64,000 nucleotides of DNA from positions 551,001-615,000 of the forward strand of contig JAXHNP010000006.1 in NCBI GenBank assembly GCA_034520365.1, given 5' to 3'. The notes beneath the pieces were generated by a model, which saw only the letters and a program-made list of their open reading frames with translations, had not been told where the DNA came from and did not search any database. Positions 1 to 6,202 of this stretch are shown here, piece by piece; within the stretch, counting starts at the first letter, position 1; the number at the start of each line of letters is the position of its first letter. This DNA comes from Desulfobacterales bacterium. Lineage in GTDB: Bacteria; Desulfobacterota; Desulfobacteria; Desulfobacterales; Desulfosalsimonadaceae. A program made the translations under genes and the position numbers.

Positions 1-456
1 GGTATTCTGATTATTTTAGGCTCTGCCCTGGCGCTGACCAACTACCTCGTTGACGCGCAGGTGCCCATGCACATCCTTGAGACCATGCAGAGCTTAATTA
101 AGTCCAAATGGGTGTTTTTAATCGGCCTAAATATTTTTCTGCTGATCGTGGGCTGCCTCATGGATATTTATTCCGCGCTTTTGGTGGTGGTGCCCCTGAT
201 TCTGCCCATTGCCATCAGCTACGATATCCATCCCATCCATTTGGGCATCATCTTTCTCACCAATCTGGAGATCGGCTACTCCACGCCGCCGGTGGGGATG
301 AACCTCTTCATTTCATGCTTCCGCTTCAATAAATCCGTGCTGTCGCTTTATATGGCGGCGATTCCGTTTCTGCTGATCCTGCTGGTGGGATTGATGATTA
401 TCACCTATGTGCCGGAGCTGAGTCTGGGGTTGATCTCAATTTTAGGAATTCGCTAG
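1..456 (+). CDS. TRAP transporter large permease, C-terminal part (cut by window start)
   Basis: The reading frame is open from base 1 and ends with TAG at 454-456, so only the last ~151 residues are present. They are very hydrophobic, with about four membrane segments, and carry the DctM-type signature region (GCLMDIYSALLVVVPLILP, then HPIHLGIIFLTNLEIGYSTPPVG). DctM subunits are the membrane channel of sodium-driven tripartite (TRAP) uptake systems for organic acids. The substrate-binding and small-permease subunits would lie upstream, outside the window. An internal ATG at 61 is not a real start because the frame continues upstream with typical DctM sequence. Confidence 0.9.
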   Translation, partial: GILIILGSALALTNYLVDAQVPMHILETMQSLIKSKWVFLIGLNIFLLIVGCLMDIYSALLVVVPLILPIAISYDIHPIHLGIIFLTNLEIGYSTPPVGMNLFISCFRFNKSVLSLYMAAIPFLLILLVGLMIITYVPELSLGLISILGIR

Positions 457-469
457 CTTATAGTTCATG

Positions 470-614
470 GACTCGTAAAAAGTCGATTCCGGGACGGCAA
501 AGAAAAAAGTTCAAGATCGCGGCGCGCAAATCCCGAGGAATGCAGCGTACTTACTCGTACGTGAAATTTCGAGGGATGCAGCGCAACAAAGATATTGGAC
601 TTTTTACGAAGCCG
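470..614 (+). repeat. Family H repeat, copy 1 (MITE-like)
   Basis: About 145 bp that recur in inverted orientation at 1944-2091 with only scattered mismatches. The ends are imperfect inverted repeats (GACTCGTAAAAAGTC at the left, GACTTTTTACGAAGCC at the right). No coding capacity of its own. Its right edge touches the TGA stop of the nitrilase gene at 615-617. Confidence 0.8.
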
Positions 615-1424
615 TCATAGGTGGTAAAGCTCCGGCCGCCGGTTCGGCAGAAAATAGCGCATCCGGTGGCCTCTCACATTGGACAGGTCCCTTTCCTTCA
701 GATCAGTTACGATCATATGCTCCGCCGCGCCGGCATAAGATTCCATGACCCCGCCTGCCGGACCGATCACTACACCCGCCCCCGGAAATGACAGTCCGCG
801 GCCGTTTTCCCCGGTCTGGTTGCAGGCGATGATGAAAATGCTGTTGTCAAAGGCGCGGGCCGGCAGATGCCGCATCCAGGAGCTGAGCTTGGTATCGGGC
901 TTATCCCCGGGCGAGGCATGCGGGATAAATATGGCATCACCGCCTTTAAGCGCCATAGACGTGGCAAGTTCCGGAAAATGGCTGTCATAGCAGAGCTGTA
1001 TACCGAAACGGAAATCCCCGGCTGAAAATATCGGGATGTCCTGGTCGGGGGTATAAACCGCTTTCTCCGGGGGACCGAGGTGAAGCTTCCGGTATTTGCC
1101 GGCAAGGCCCTCCGGCCCAATGACCAATTGCGCGGCATATATACTGCCTTTGGCATCGGTTTCCGCCAGACCGGCCAGGATGGTGAGACTGTGCTCGCGG
1201 GCAAGATCCTCTAAATACCGGCTGGCCGGCCCGGGCACCGGCTGGGCAAATTCCTTGATATCAGCATGAATGTGGTAGCCGGTGACCTGCATCTCCGGAA
1301 AGCAGACGATGGCTGCCCCTTCTGCGGCGGCTTTTTCCACCCAGCGGGAAATTTTTGAGAGGTTTTCTTCCGTGCGGCCGACCCGGGCGTTGGAGATAAT
1401 GACAGCGATGCGGATGTCTTGCAT
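615..1424 (-). CDS. Carbon-nitrogen hydrolase (nitrilase superfamily)
   Basis: 269 residues, the usual length for a single-domain nitrilase/omega-amidase-type amidohydrolase. The catalytic triad is visible: Glu44 in FPEMQVTGY, Lys113 in YRKLHLG and the nucleophile Cys145 in IQLCYDSHFPEL. Such enzymes hydrolyse small amides or N-carbamoyl compounds in the cytoplasm; the substrate here cannot be told. The ATG directly follows the TAA stop of the upstream AhbA/B-type gene (TAAATG), so the two are probably cotranscribed. The stop codon abuts a family H repeat. Confidence 0.88.
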   Translation of the reverse strand: MQDIRIAVIISNARVGRTEENLSKISRWVEKAAAEGAAIVCFPEMQVTGYHIHADIKEFAQPVPGPASRYLEDLAREHSLTILAGLAETDAKGSIYAAQLVIGPEGLAGKYRKLHLGPPEKAVYTPDQDIPIFSAGDFRFGIQLCYDSHFPELATSMALKGGDAIFIPHASPGDKPDTKLSSWMRHLPARAFDNSIFIIACNQTGENGRGLSFPGAGVVIGPAGGVMESYAGAAEHMIVTDLKERDLSNVRGHRMRYFLPNRRPELYHL

Positions 1425-1883
1425 TTATAAATTAAACTGCGCTTTTATCTTGAAGACCCTGGTCGCCGGCAGGCTGATGAGGCTGGTCACGCCGGTTTTT
1501 TCAGCGATTTCAGCCAGGCTCTGGTCAATCTCATCCATAGACGGGGCGATCATGGTAAACCAGATATTATAGGTGTTGTCCCGCACATAGTTGTGCGTTA
1601 CCCCCCGGTATTCATTGACGATCCCGGCGAATTCGTCGATTTTTTCCTCCGGTACCCGGCCGGCGCACAGGGTGCTCACAAATCCGAGCTTGCCGGGCAC
1701 GAAGTTGCCGCCGATCCGGCGGATTATGCCTGAGTCCTTGAGGCTGCGGATACGCTTGATCACCTCGGCCTCACTCAGTCCAAGTTCCCGGCCGATGGCT
1801 TCATAGGGCTGCCCGGTGATCGGAAAGTCAGACTGGATGTGGTTGAGTATTCTTTTATCGGTTTCGTCTATGGCTGGCGTCAT
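1425..1883 (-). CDS. Siroheme decarboxylase subunit, AhbA/AhbB family (Lrp/AsnC-like)
   Basis: The protein has an AsnC-type winged helix (DETDKRILNHIQSDFPI, then a recognition helix region ending IRRIGGNF) followed by a RAM-like domain with GVTHNYVRDNTYNIWFT and LPATRVFKIK. This pattern is typical of AhbA/AhbB, the paired subunits that decarboxylate siroheme to didecarboxysiroheme in the alternative heme pathway of sulfate reducers and archaea. Only one subunit is present here; a partner would have to be elsewhere. The start is uncertain: I chose the ATG giving MTPAIDETDKR at 1883; ATG 1937 would add 18 residues, and the frame stays open into the family H repeat up to 1997. None of these starts has a clear Shine-Dalgarno sequence. 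Confidence 0.8.
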   Translation of the reverse strand: MTPAIDETDKRILNHIQSDFPITGQPYEAIGRELGLSEAEVIKRIRSLKDSGIIRRIGGNFVPGKLGFVSTLCAGRVPEEKIDEFAGIVNEYRGVTHNYVRDNTYNIWFTMIAPSMDEIDQSLAEIAEKTGVTSLISLPATRVFKIKAQFNL

Positions 1884-1943
1884 TCTTGTAATGTCGATGA
1901 GCCCGGTTTTTTGCCAGGATTTAACTGAGATTTTCATTGTTGA

Positions 1944-2091
1944 CGGCTTCGCAAAAAGTCCAATATCTTTGTTGCGCTGCATCCCTCGGAATTTCACGTA
2001 CGATTAAGTACGCTGCATTCCTCGGGATTTGCGCGCCGCGATCTTGAACTTTTTTCTTTGCCGTCCCAGAATCGAGTTTTTACGAGTCTGT
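1944..2091 (-). repeat. Family H repeat, copy 2, with target duplication
   Basis: Inverted copy of the repeat at 470-614. It is bracketed by a 9 bp direct repeat, CATTGTTGA, at 1935-1943 and 2092-2100, as expected for insertion with target-site duplication. The left duplication contains the ATG at 1937, one of the possible starts of the AhbA/B-type gene, so the insertion separated that gene from its former upstream region near the dsrC terminator. Confidence 0.75.
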
Positions 2092-2104
2092 CATTGTTGA
2101 AATA

Positions 2105-2138
2105 AAAAAAGCCCTGCCGGTCAGCACAGGGCTTTTTT
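2105..2138 (-). terminator. Rho-independent terminator of dsrC (works on both strands)
   Basis: Stem GCCCTG (2111-2116) / CAGGGC (2127-2132) with a 10-base loop, flanked by A-runs and T-runs that extend the pairing and give a U-tract on either strand. It lies about 40 bases beyond the dsrC stop. Confidence 0.85.
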
Positions 2139-2176
2139 AAAGCGCGTCAAAAAATAAGCATTGTAGGGCTTGCGGA

Positions 2177-2494
2177 TTAGACGCAGCCGGTCGGTTTCGG
2201 CAATCCCGCCATCTTGCATGCACCTTTTCCTGGTCCGGACGGAAACAGTTCATAGATGTATTTGAGTTTGTAGCCGGTCAGCTTGGAAAGAACGCGCACC
2301 ATCGGTGCAATACCGTTTTTCTTGTAATAGTCCTGCAGCACGTTGATGACTTTCCAGTGCTCATCGGTCAGCTCATCGATACCTTCCTGCTGTTTGACAT
2401 GCCGGACCCATGCTTCGTTCCAGTTTTCGAAACTATCGATAAACCCGTCTTCGTCTACGTTAAATGTATTTCCTTCAAATTCAACTGTTGGCAT
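2177..2494 (-). CDS. dsrC: DsrC, dissimilatory sulfite reductase sulfur-carrier protein
   Basis: 105 residues, the normal DsrC/TusE size. The flexible C-terminal arm carries both redox cysteines, Cys93 and the penultimate Cys104 (CKMAGLPKPTGCV), which distinguishes true DsrC from TusE-only relatives. DsrC accepts sulfur from DsrAB as a trisulfide that is then reduced by membrane complexes such as DsrMKJOP, or possibly by soluble HdrA-type systems. It has a strong ribosome site (AAAGGAGG) 8 bases before the ATG, its own promoter-like region and a terminator, so it is probably monocistronic, as is common for this very abundant protein. The Hdr/Flx operon lies directly upstream on the same strand. 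Confidence 0.95.
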   Translation of the reverse strand: MPTVEFEGNTFNVDEDGFIDSFENWNEAWVRHVKQQEGIDELTDEHWKVINVLQDYYKKNGIAPMVRVLSKLTGYKLKYIYELFPSGPGKGACKMAGLPKPTGCV

Positions 2495-2574
2495 TGAAAC
2501 ATCCTCCTTTAAATTGGTTTATGCTTTGACTTTTCACGTGTTAATTTTACCAGTTTTTTTTATCAAAATATTCA

Positions 2575-2601
2575 AGTATATGAAAAAAAAAATGTTGTCA
2601 A
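2575..2601 (-). promoter_or_regulatory. Candidate sigma70 promoter of dsrC
   Basis: On the minus strand TTGACA (2596-2601) and TATACT (2575-2580) are separated by 15 bases that include a run of ten T. The hexamers are near-consensus but the spacer is short. It would give a ~75 nt leader before dsrC. Confidence 0.45.
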
Positions 2602-2641
2602 TATCAAAATTTTTGCCGCGGCATGCCCTGCGGCATTGTCA

Positions 2642-2741
2642 CACGGTCAATTGATTCCGTCTGTTTTTCTGGCAGGCGCGGTGGCCTGCCATAAGATGTG
2701 TCTGGGGCTAAACCGTCGTAGGGTCGGCCACCGTGCCGACC
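2642..2741. repeat. Family A repeat, degenerate copy
   Basis: Begins CACGGTCAATTGATTCCG, a worn version of the family A left end, followed by the two GC-rich palindromes GGCAGGCGCGGTGGCCTGCC (2671) and GGTCGGCCACCGTGCCGACC (2722-2741). The right terminal repeat is missing. It fills the gap between dsrC and flxA. Confidence 0.6.
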
Positions 2742-2763
2742 TTATATGCCTTGCCCTCATCCG

Positions 2764-3609
2764 CTAATACTCCCGCGGCATCTGATTCAGGGTGTCCAGG
2801 GTAAATACCGGCCCGTCTTTGCAGACAAACTCCTTGCCGATGTTACAGTGACCGCACATGCCGATACCGCATTTCATACGGTTTTCTAAAGACATGAAAA
2901 TTTGATTGTGCTTATACCCGAGGTTATCCAATACCGGCTGGGTAAACTTAATCATGATGGGCGGGCCGCAGACAATGGCATAGGTATTGTCATCCGCCTT
3001 GGGGGCTTCCTGTTCGGTGACCGCGGGCACAAACCCGGTGTGATGCTTCCAGTTCGGGTCATCTGTCCCGTCGACGGTGATATGCATATTCAAGTCGTCG
3101 CGCTTGGTCCACGCCTCCAGTTCCTCCTTGTAGAGCAGCATACCCGGGGAGCGGGCCCCGTAAACCACATGGATATCCTTGAACTTGTCGCGGTTGGCCG
3201 GATCGAGCATGTAAACGATCGATGCGCGCAGCGTGGTAAAGGCAAAGCCGCCGCCTATGATCACCACGTTCTTGCCCTCCAGGATATCCCAGGGAAAGGC
3301 GTTGCCCAGCGGGCCCCGTACGCCCATGATGTCGCCTTCCTTCATGGAATGCAGATAGCTTGTCACTTTACCGGTTTTAAACACGGTAAACTTCACAAAT
3401 CCCTTTTCCGTGGGCGAGGAGGCGATGCCGATCGGGATCTCCCCCAGGCCGGGGATGGAGAGTTCGGCGAACTGGCCGGCCCGATAGGCGAAACGCTTCT
3501 CGTCGTCGGGGTCAAGGAATACGAATTTGAATGTTTTTAAACTTTTATCTTCGGTTTCGGTGATGATCTCATCGATCCGAACCGGATATGGATAGTATGG
3601 ATTCTGCAA
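2764..3609 (-). CDS. flxA: FlxA-like FAD/NAD(P)-binding oxidoreductase subunit
   Basis: About 281 residues of the ferredoxin-reductase/AsrB type: an N-terminal FAD-binding barrel (FAYRAGQFAELSIPG), a nucleotide-binding domain (VVIIGGGFAFTTLRA; IVCGPPIMIKFT) and a C-terminal [2Fe-2S] cysteine set in RMKCGIGMCGHCNIG plus FVCKDGP. In Desulfovibrio the homologous FlxA is the NADH-reactive subunit of FlxABCD-HdrABC. It is the last gene of the operon, 15 bases after flxB. I chose TTG at 3609 because AAGGGGG lies six bases upstream; a TTG at 3615 is the alternative but would sit directly on that site. Confidence 0.85.
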   Translation of the reverse strand: MQNPYYPYPVRIDEIITETEDKSLKTFKFVFLDPDDEKRFAYRAGQFAELSIPGLGEIPIGIASSPTEKGFVKFTVFKTGKVTSYLHSMKEGDIMGVRGPLGNAFPWDILEGKNVVIIGGGFAFTTLRASIVYMLDPANRDKFKDIHVVYGARSPGMLLYKEELEAWTKRDDLNMHITVDGTDDPNWKHHTGFVPAVTEQEAPKADDNTYAIVCGPPIMIKFTQPVLDNLGYKHNQIFMSLENRMKCGIGMCGHCNIGKEFVCKDGPVFTLDTLNQMPREY

Positions 3610-3624
3610 AATCAACCCCCTTGG

Positions 3625-4698
3625 CTATACTGTAGTGACTTCACACATGGCGGATTCCGGGTCATAGCTGTTCATCATGTTGCATACCCGGCGGATATCG
3701 ATATTTACCGGGCAGGATTGGACGCAGCGGCCGCAGCCAACGCACTGGATGCCCTTTTCATATTTATCCACATAGTATTTCAGCTTATGCATGAACCGTT
3801 GGCGGACCCGGTCGAGTTTGGTGCCCCGGGGATTATGACCGGAGGCATGGAGCGTAAACAGCGGGTACATGCAGGAGTCCCAGTTCCGCAGCCGAACGCC
3901 GGATTTGCCGCTGGTCTCATCCTGGATGTCAAAGCACCAGCAGGTCGGGCAGACATAGGTGCAGGTGCCGCAGTTAATACATGAAAAGGCAATTTCCTCC
4001 CAGAACGGGGCCCCATAGAGATCCAGCATTTTCTGCTTTTTGAGGTTGTCTGTGCCGATCGTAGAGGTGACTTTGGATTCAGCATCCGCCTTCAGCTTTT
4101 CGATCCGGGACTCCGCGGACGTATCCGCCTCGCTGGTCCAGCCGGCCGCCTCGAAAAGTTTTTCCCCTTTTTCGGAGAGCAGTTTGGCCAGGTAATGCTC
4201 CCCGTCATCCACGACCAGGGCATCCAGGCACTGTTCATCATAGGGACCGGTGCCGGCGCTGGTGCAGAAGCAGGTGGTGCAGGGGGCATTGCAGGCCATG
4301 CCGATAAAGGTGCTTTTCTCATATTCCGCCAGCCAGTATGGGTCCTGGTAATCCTCTGCGTCGAAGTTTCGTTTGACCAGATGAAATGAATAGGCATCGC
4401 AGGGCCGAATTCCGATAACCGCTTTGGGCGTCTTATCTTTTTTATCTTCCTTTAAGATGCCGTAGTCGTCGCTGTTTTTGTCCAAAGAGTACCGGAACAG
4501 GATTTCGGACTGGGGGTAAACAACGGACTTGGGCGAACGCCGGGTATTCTGGAAATCAAAGTCCGCCGCATCCCCTTTACCAAGGGCCTTGAAATCATGG
4601 AAGGACTCGTATTTGACCGGCGCATATACGCGATACGCGTCCTTTAATTTCTCGATGCCCGCCATCCATTGGCTTTTATCAATTTGAACGATCTTCAT
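3625..4698 (-). CDS. flxB: FlxB-like iron-sulfur subunit (AsrA/HdrC-like 4Fe-4S dicluster protein)
   Basis: 357 residues. The N-terminal part resembles anaerobic sulfite reductase subunit A (IGIRPCDAYSFHLVKRNF; GMACNAPCTTCFC), and two [4Fe-4S] motifs follow in the C-terminal part (CINCGTCTYVCP and CVGCGRCVQSCPVNID). The family relays electrons between the FAD/NADH subunit and HdrA. It lies between flxC (59 bases upstream) and flxA (15 bases downstream) on the same strand. Its ribosome site (AAAGG) is weak, so translation may depend on the upstream genes. Confidence 0.85.
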   Translation of the reverse strand: MKIVQIDKSQWMAGIEKLKDAYRVYAPVKYESFHDFKALGKGDAADFDFQNTRRSPKSVVYPQSEILFRYSLDKNSDDYGILKEDKKDKTPKAVIGIRPCDAYSFHLVKRNFDAEDYQDPYWLAEYEKSTFIGMACNAPCTTCFCTSAGTGPYDEQCLDALVVDDGEHYLAKLLSEKGEKLFEAAGWTSEADTSAESRIEKLKADAESKVTSTIGTDNLKKQKMLDLYGAPFWEEIAFSCINCGTCTYVCPTCWCFDIQDETSGKSGVRLRNWDSCMYPLFTLHASGHNPRGTKLDRVRQRFMHKLKYYVDKYEKGIQCVGCGRCVQSCPVNIDIRRVCNMMNSYDPESAMCEVTTV

Positions 4699-4757
4699 TG
4701 TGTATAGCCTTTATCCAAATGCAAATTTAACAGGTTTTAACGCTCAACAAGCCGGAG

Positions 4758-5705
4758 TTATTTGATAAACTCCTCCGGATCATTGGGCCGATACGTATCC
4801 AGCGGCGGGCGCTCGTCAGCGGTTAAGCCGGCTTCCCACCCGTAGAGCTCATAGCAGTCTTTGTTGAGTTTTTTGGTAAATTCCCGGATTTTGATGTCCA
4901 TGGGGCATGCCCGTTCGCATGCGCCGCAGTCCGTGCAGCGGCCGGCACAATGATAGGCCCGCAGCCAGTGAAAGGTCCGGACATCCATGGGGTCCTGGCC
5001 CTTGCCCACCCACTGCGGATTGGATTCATCCACAAAGCAGAGCGGGCAGTAGCAGAGCGGGCAGGCGTTGCGGCAGGCGTAGCAGCGGATACAGGTGGAA
5101 ATGAGATCCTCAAAGTAGTCCCATTTTTCATCCGGGCTTTTGCCCTCGATTTCCCGGACCGAGGCGAACATGTCCGTATCCGTCTGCTCTTCCACCGGCT
5201 CGGCAATCATCTCATCGTATATCACGGGATTGCGGTGGCTGCAGTCAGCACAGTTCTGCTGCAGAACATCCGCCTTGTTGAAGCTCTGGGCGCCGCCCGC
5301 GGTTTTTACCGTGATGGTGTCCCCGTCTTCTTCCACGTCTGTTATTTCTGCGTCTACCATTTTGGGGAGCTTATGCCGGTCCACCATGCCGGTGCAGGGC
5401 ACGCCGATGATATAGACCTGATCCCGGCTGATTTTGTTTTCCACGATATGGTTGGCGATATTTCTGGAGTCGCAGCCCTTGGCCACCACGCCCACCTTTT
5501 CCTCGCGGTCCGTGAGGTAGTTGGCCAGATTCAGCCCGCAGTGGCTGTCCCATATAAACTGTTCAGCGTCGCCGGCGGCCTTGGCGTAATGCGGCTGGTT
5601 CATCATGGGCACGCTTCCTTTGCGGAAACCGATGACAAAATCGACCGTGCCGTCATTTAAAAGCCGTTTGGCGGCTTCTTGTATCTTATCCGTGTATGTC
5701 GTCAT
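4758..5705 (-). CDS. flxC: FlxC-like iron-sulfur subunit (FrhB/FdhB-like N-terminus)
   Basis: 315 residues. The N-terminal half has coenzyme F420 hydrogenase/dehydrogenase beta-type features (VVAKGCDSRNIANHI; IIGVPCTGM; NCADCSHRNP) and the C-terminal half two [4Fe-4S] motifs (CIRCYACRNACPLCYC and CTDCGACERACPMDI). It belongs to the FlxABCD set as an electron-transfer subunit. Its ATG starts two bases after the flxD stop, indicating translational coupling. Confidence 0.83.
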   Translation of the reverse strand: MTTYTDKIQEAAKRLLNDGTVDFVIGFRKGSVPMMNQPHYAKAAGDAEQFIWDSHCGLNLANYLTDREEKVGVVAKGCDSRNIANHIVENKISRDQVYIIGVPCTGMVDRHKLPKMVDAEITDVEEDGDTITVKTAGGAQSFNKADVLQQNCADCSHRNPVIYDEMIAEPVEEQTDTDMFASVREIEGKSPDEKWDYFEDLISTCIRCYACRNACPLCYCPLCFVDESNPQWVGKGQDPMDVRTFHWLRAYHCAGRCTDCGACERACPMDIKIREFTKKLNKDCYELYGWEAGLTADERPPLDTYRPNDPEEFIK

Positions 5706-5707
5706 CT

Positions 5708-6145
5708 CTATTCAACCCTGGGTTCGGTTTTCACGTATTTTTTTTCCGGATTCAGTGACTTGACTTCTTCGGTGATATTTTTGACCACGTCAACAAATTT
5801 TGTGGACTCTGCCGAGGAGATCCAGGAAAACTGGACCCGGCCGGGCTCGATCCCCGTATGTTCCAACAGGTTCTTTAGAAGCGCGAATTTTCTTCTGGCA
5901 TAGTAATTACCTTCCAGGTAATGGCATTCACCGGGATGTCACCCGGAGGTCCACACGGCATCCGCCCCCTGACGAAGCCCCGCCAGGATGAATTTGGGGC
6001 TCATGCGGCCGGTGCAGGGGATCCGGATGACCCGGATATTCGGGGGATATTCCAGGCGGCTCACGCCGGCCAGGTCAGCGGCCCCGTAGCTGCACCAGTT
6101 GCATAAAAAACTCAATATTTTTGGTTCTTTATCAGACATCTGCAT
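5708..6145 (-). CDS. flxD: FlxD/MvhD-type hydrogenase iron-sulfur subunit; selenoprotein (UGA read as Sec69)
   Basis: The frame starts at ATG 6145 (AAGGAG ribosome site) and meets TGA at 5939-5941, but continues in the same frame with perfect MvhD-family sequence to TAG at 5708. Around the TGA the protein reads WTSG-U-HPGECHYLEGNYYARR; the family has cysteine at this place (CGCHPGDCHY). Reading UGA as selenocysteine gives 145 residues, the usual MvhD length. A hairpin directly after the UGA (5906-5922) fits a bacterial SECIS. MvhD/FlxD carries a [2Fe-2S] cluster and passes electrons to HdrA. A selenocysteine form, VhuD, is known in methanogens. The N-terminal motif LSFLCNWCSYGAADLAG is intact. 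Confidence 0.92.
5906..5922 (-). promoter_or_regulatory. Candidate SECIS hairpin in flxD
   Basis: Perfect 6 bp stem AUUACC/GGUAAU with loop UGGAA, beginning 16 bases after the UGA at 5939-5941. Size and distance fit bacterial SECIS elements, which lie inside the coding sequence just 3' of the UGA. Confidence 0.7.
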
Positions 6146-6202
6146 TGATCTCCTTAGATTAACTCCCCGGCGGGAAAGACCCGCCGGAGCCCTGTTGTTG
6201 GA

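Noticed and set aside
1884-1997. N-terminal extension of the AhbA/B-type protein into the family H repeat
   Set aside because: The first 20 residues (MKFRGMQRNKDIG...) are encoded by the repeat, which inserted with a target duplication.
5708-5941. flxD truncated to 68 residues
   Set aside because: The sequence after the TGA is perfect MvhD C-terminus in the same frame; recoding explains it better.
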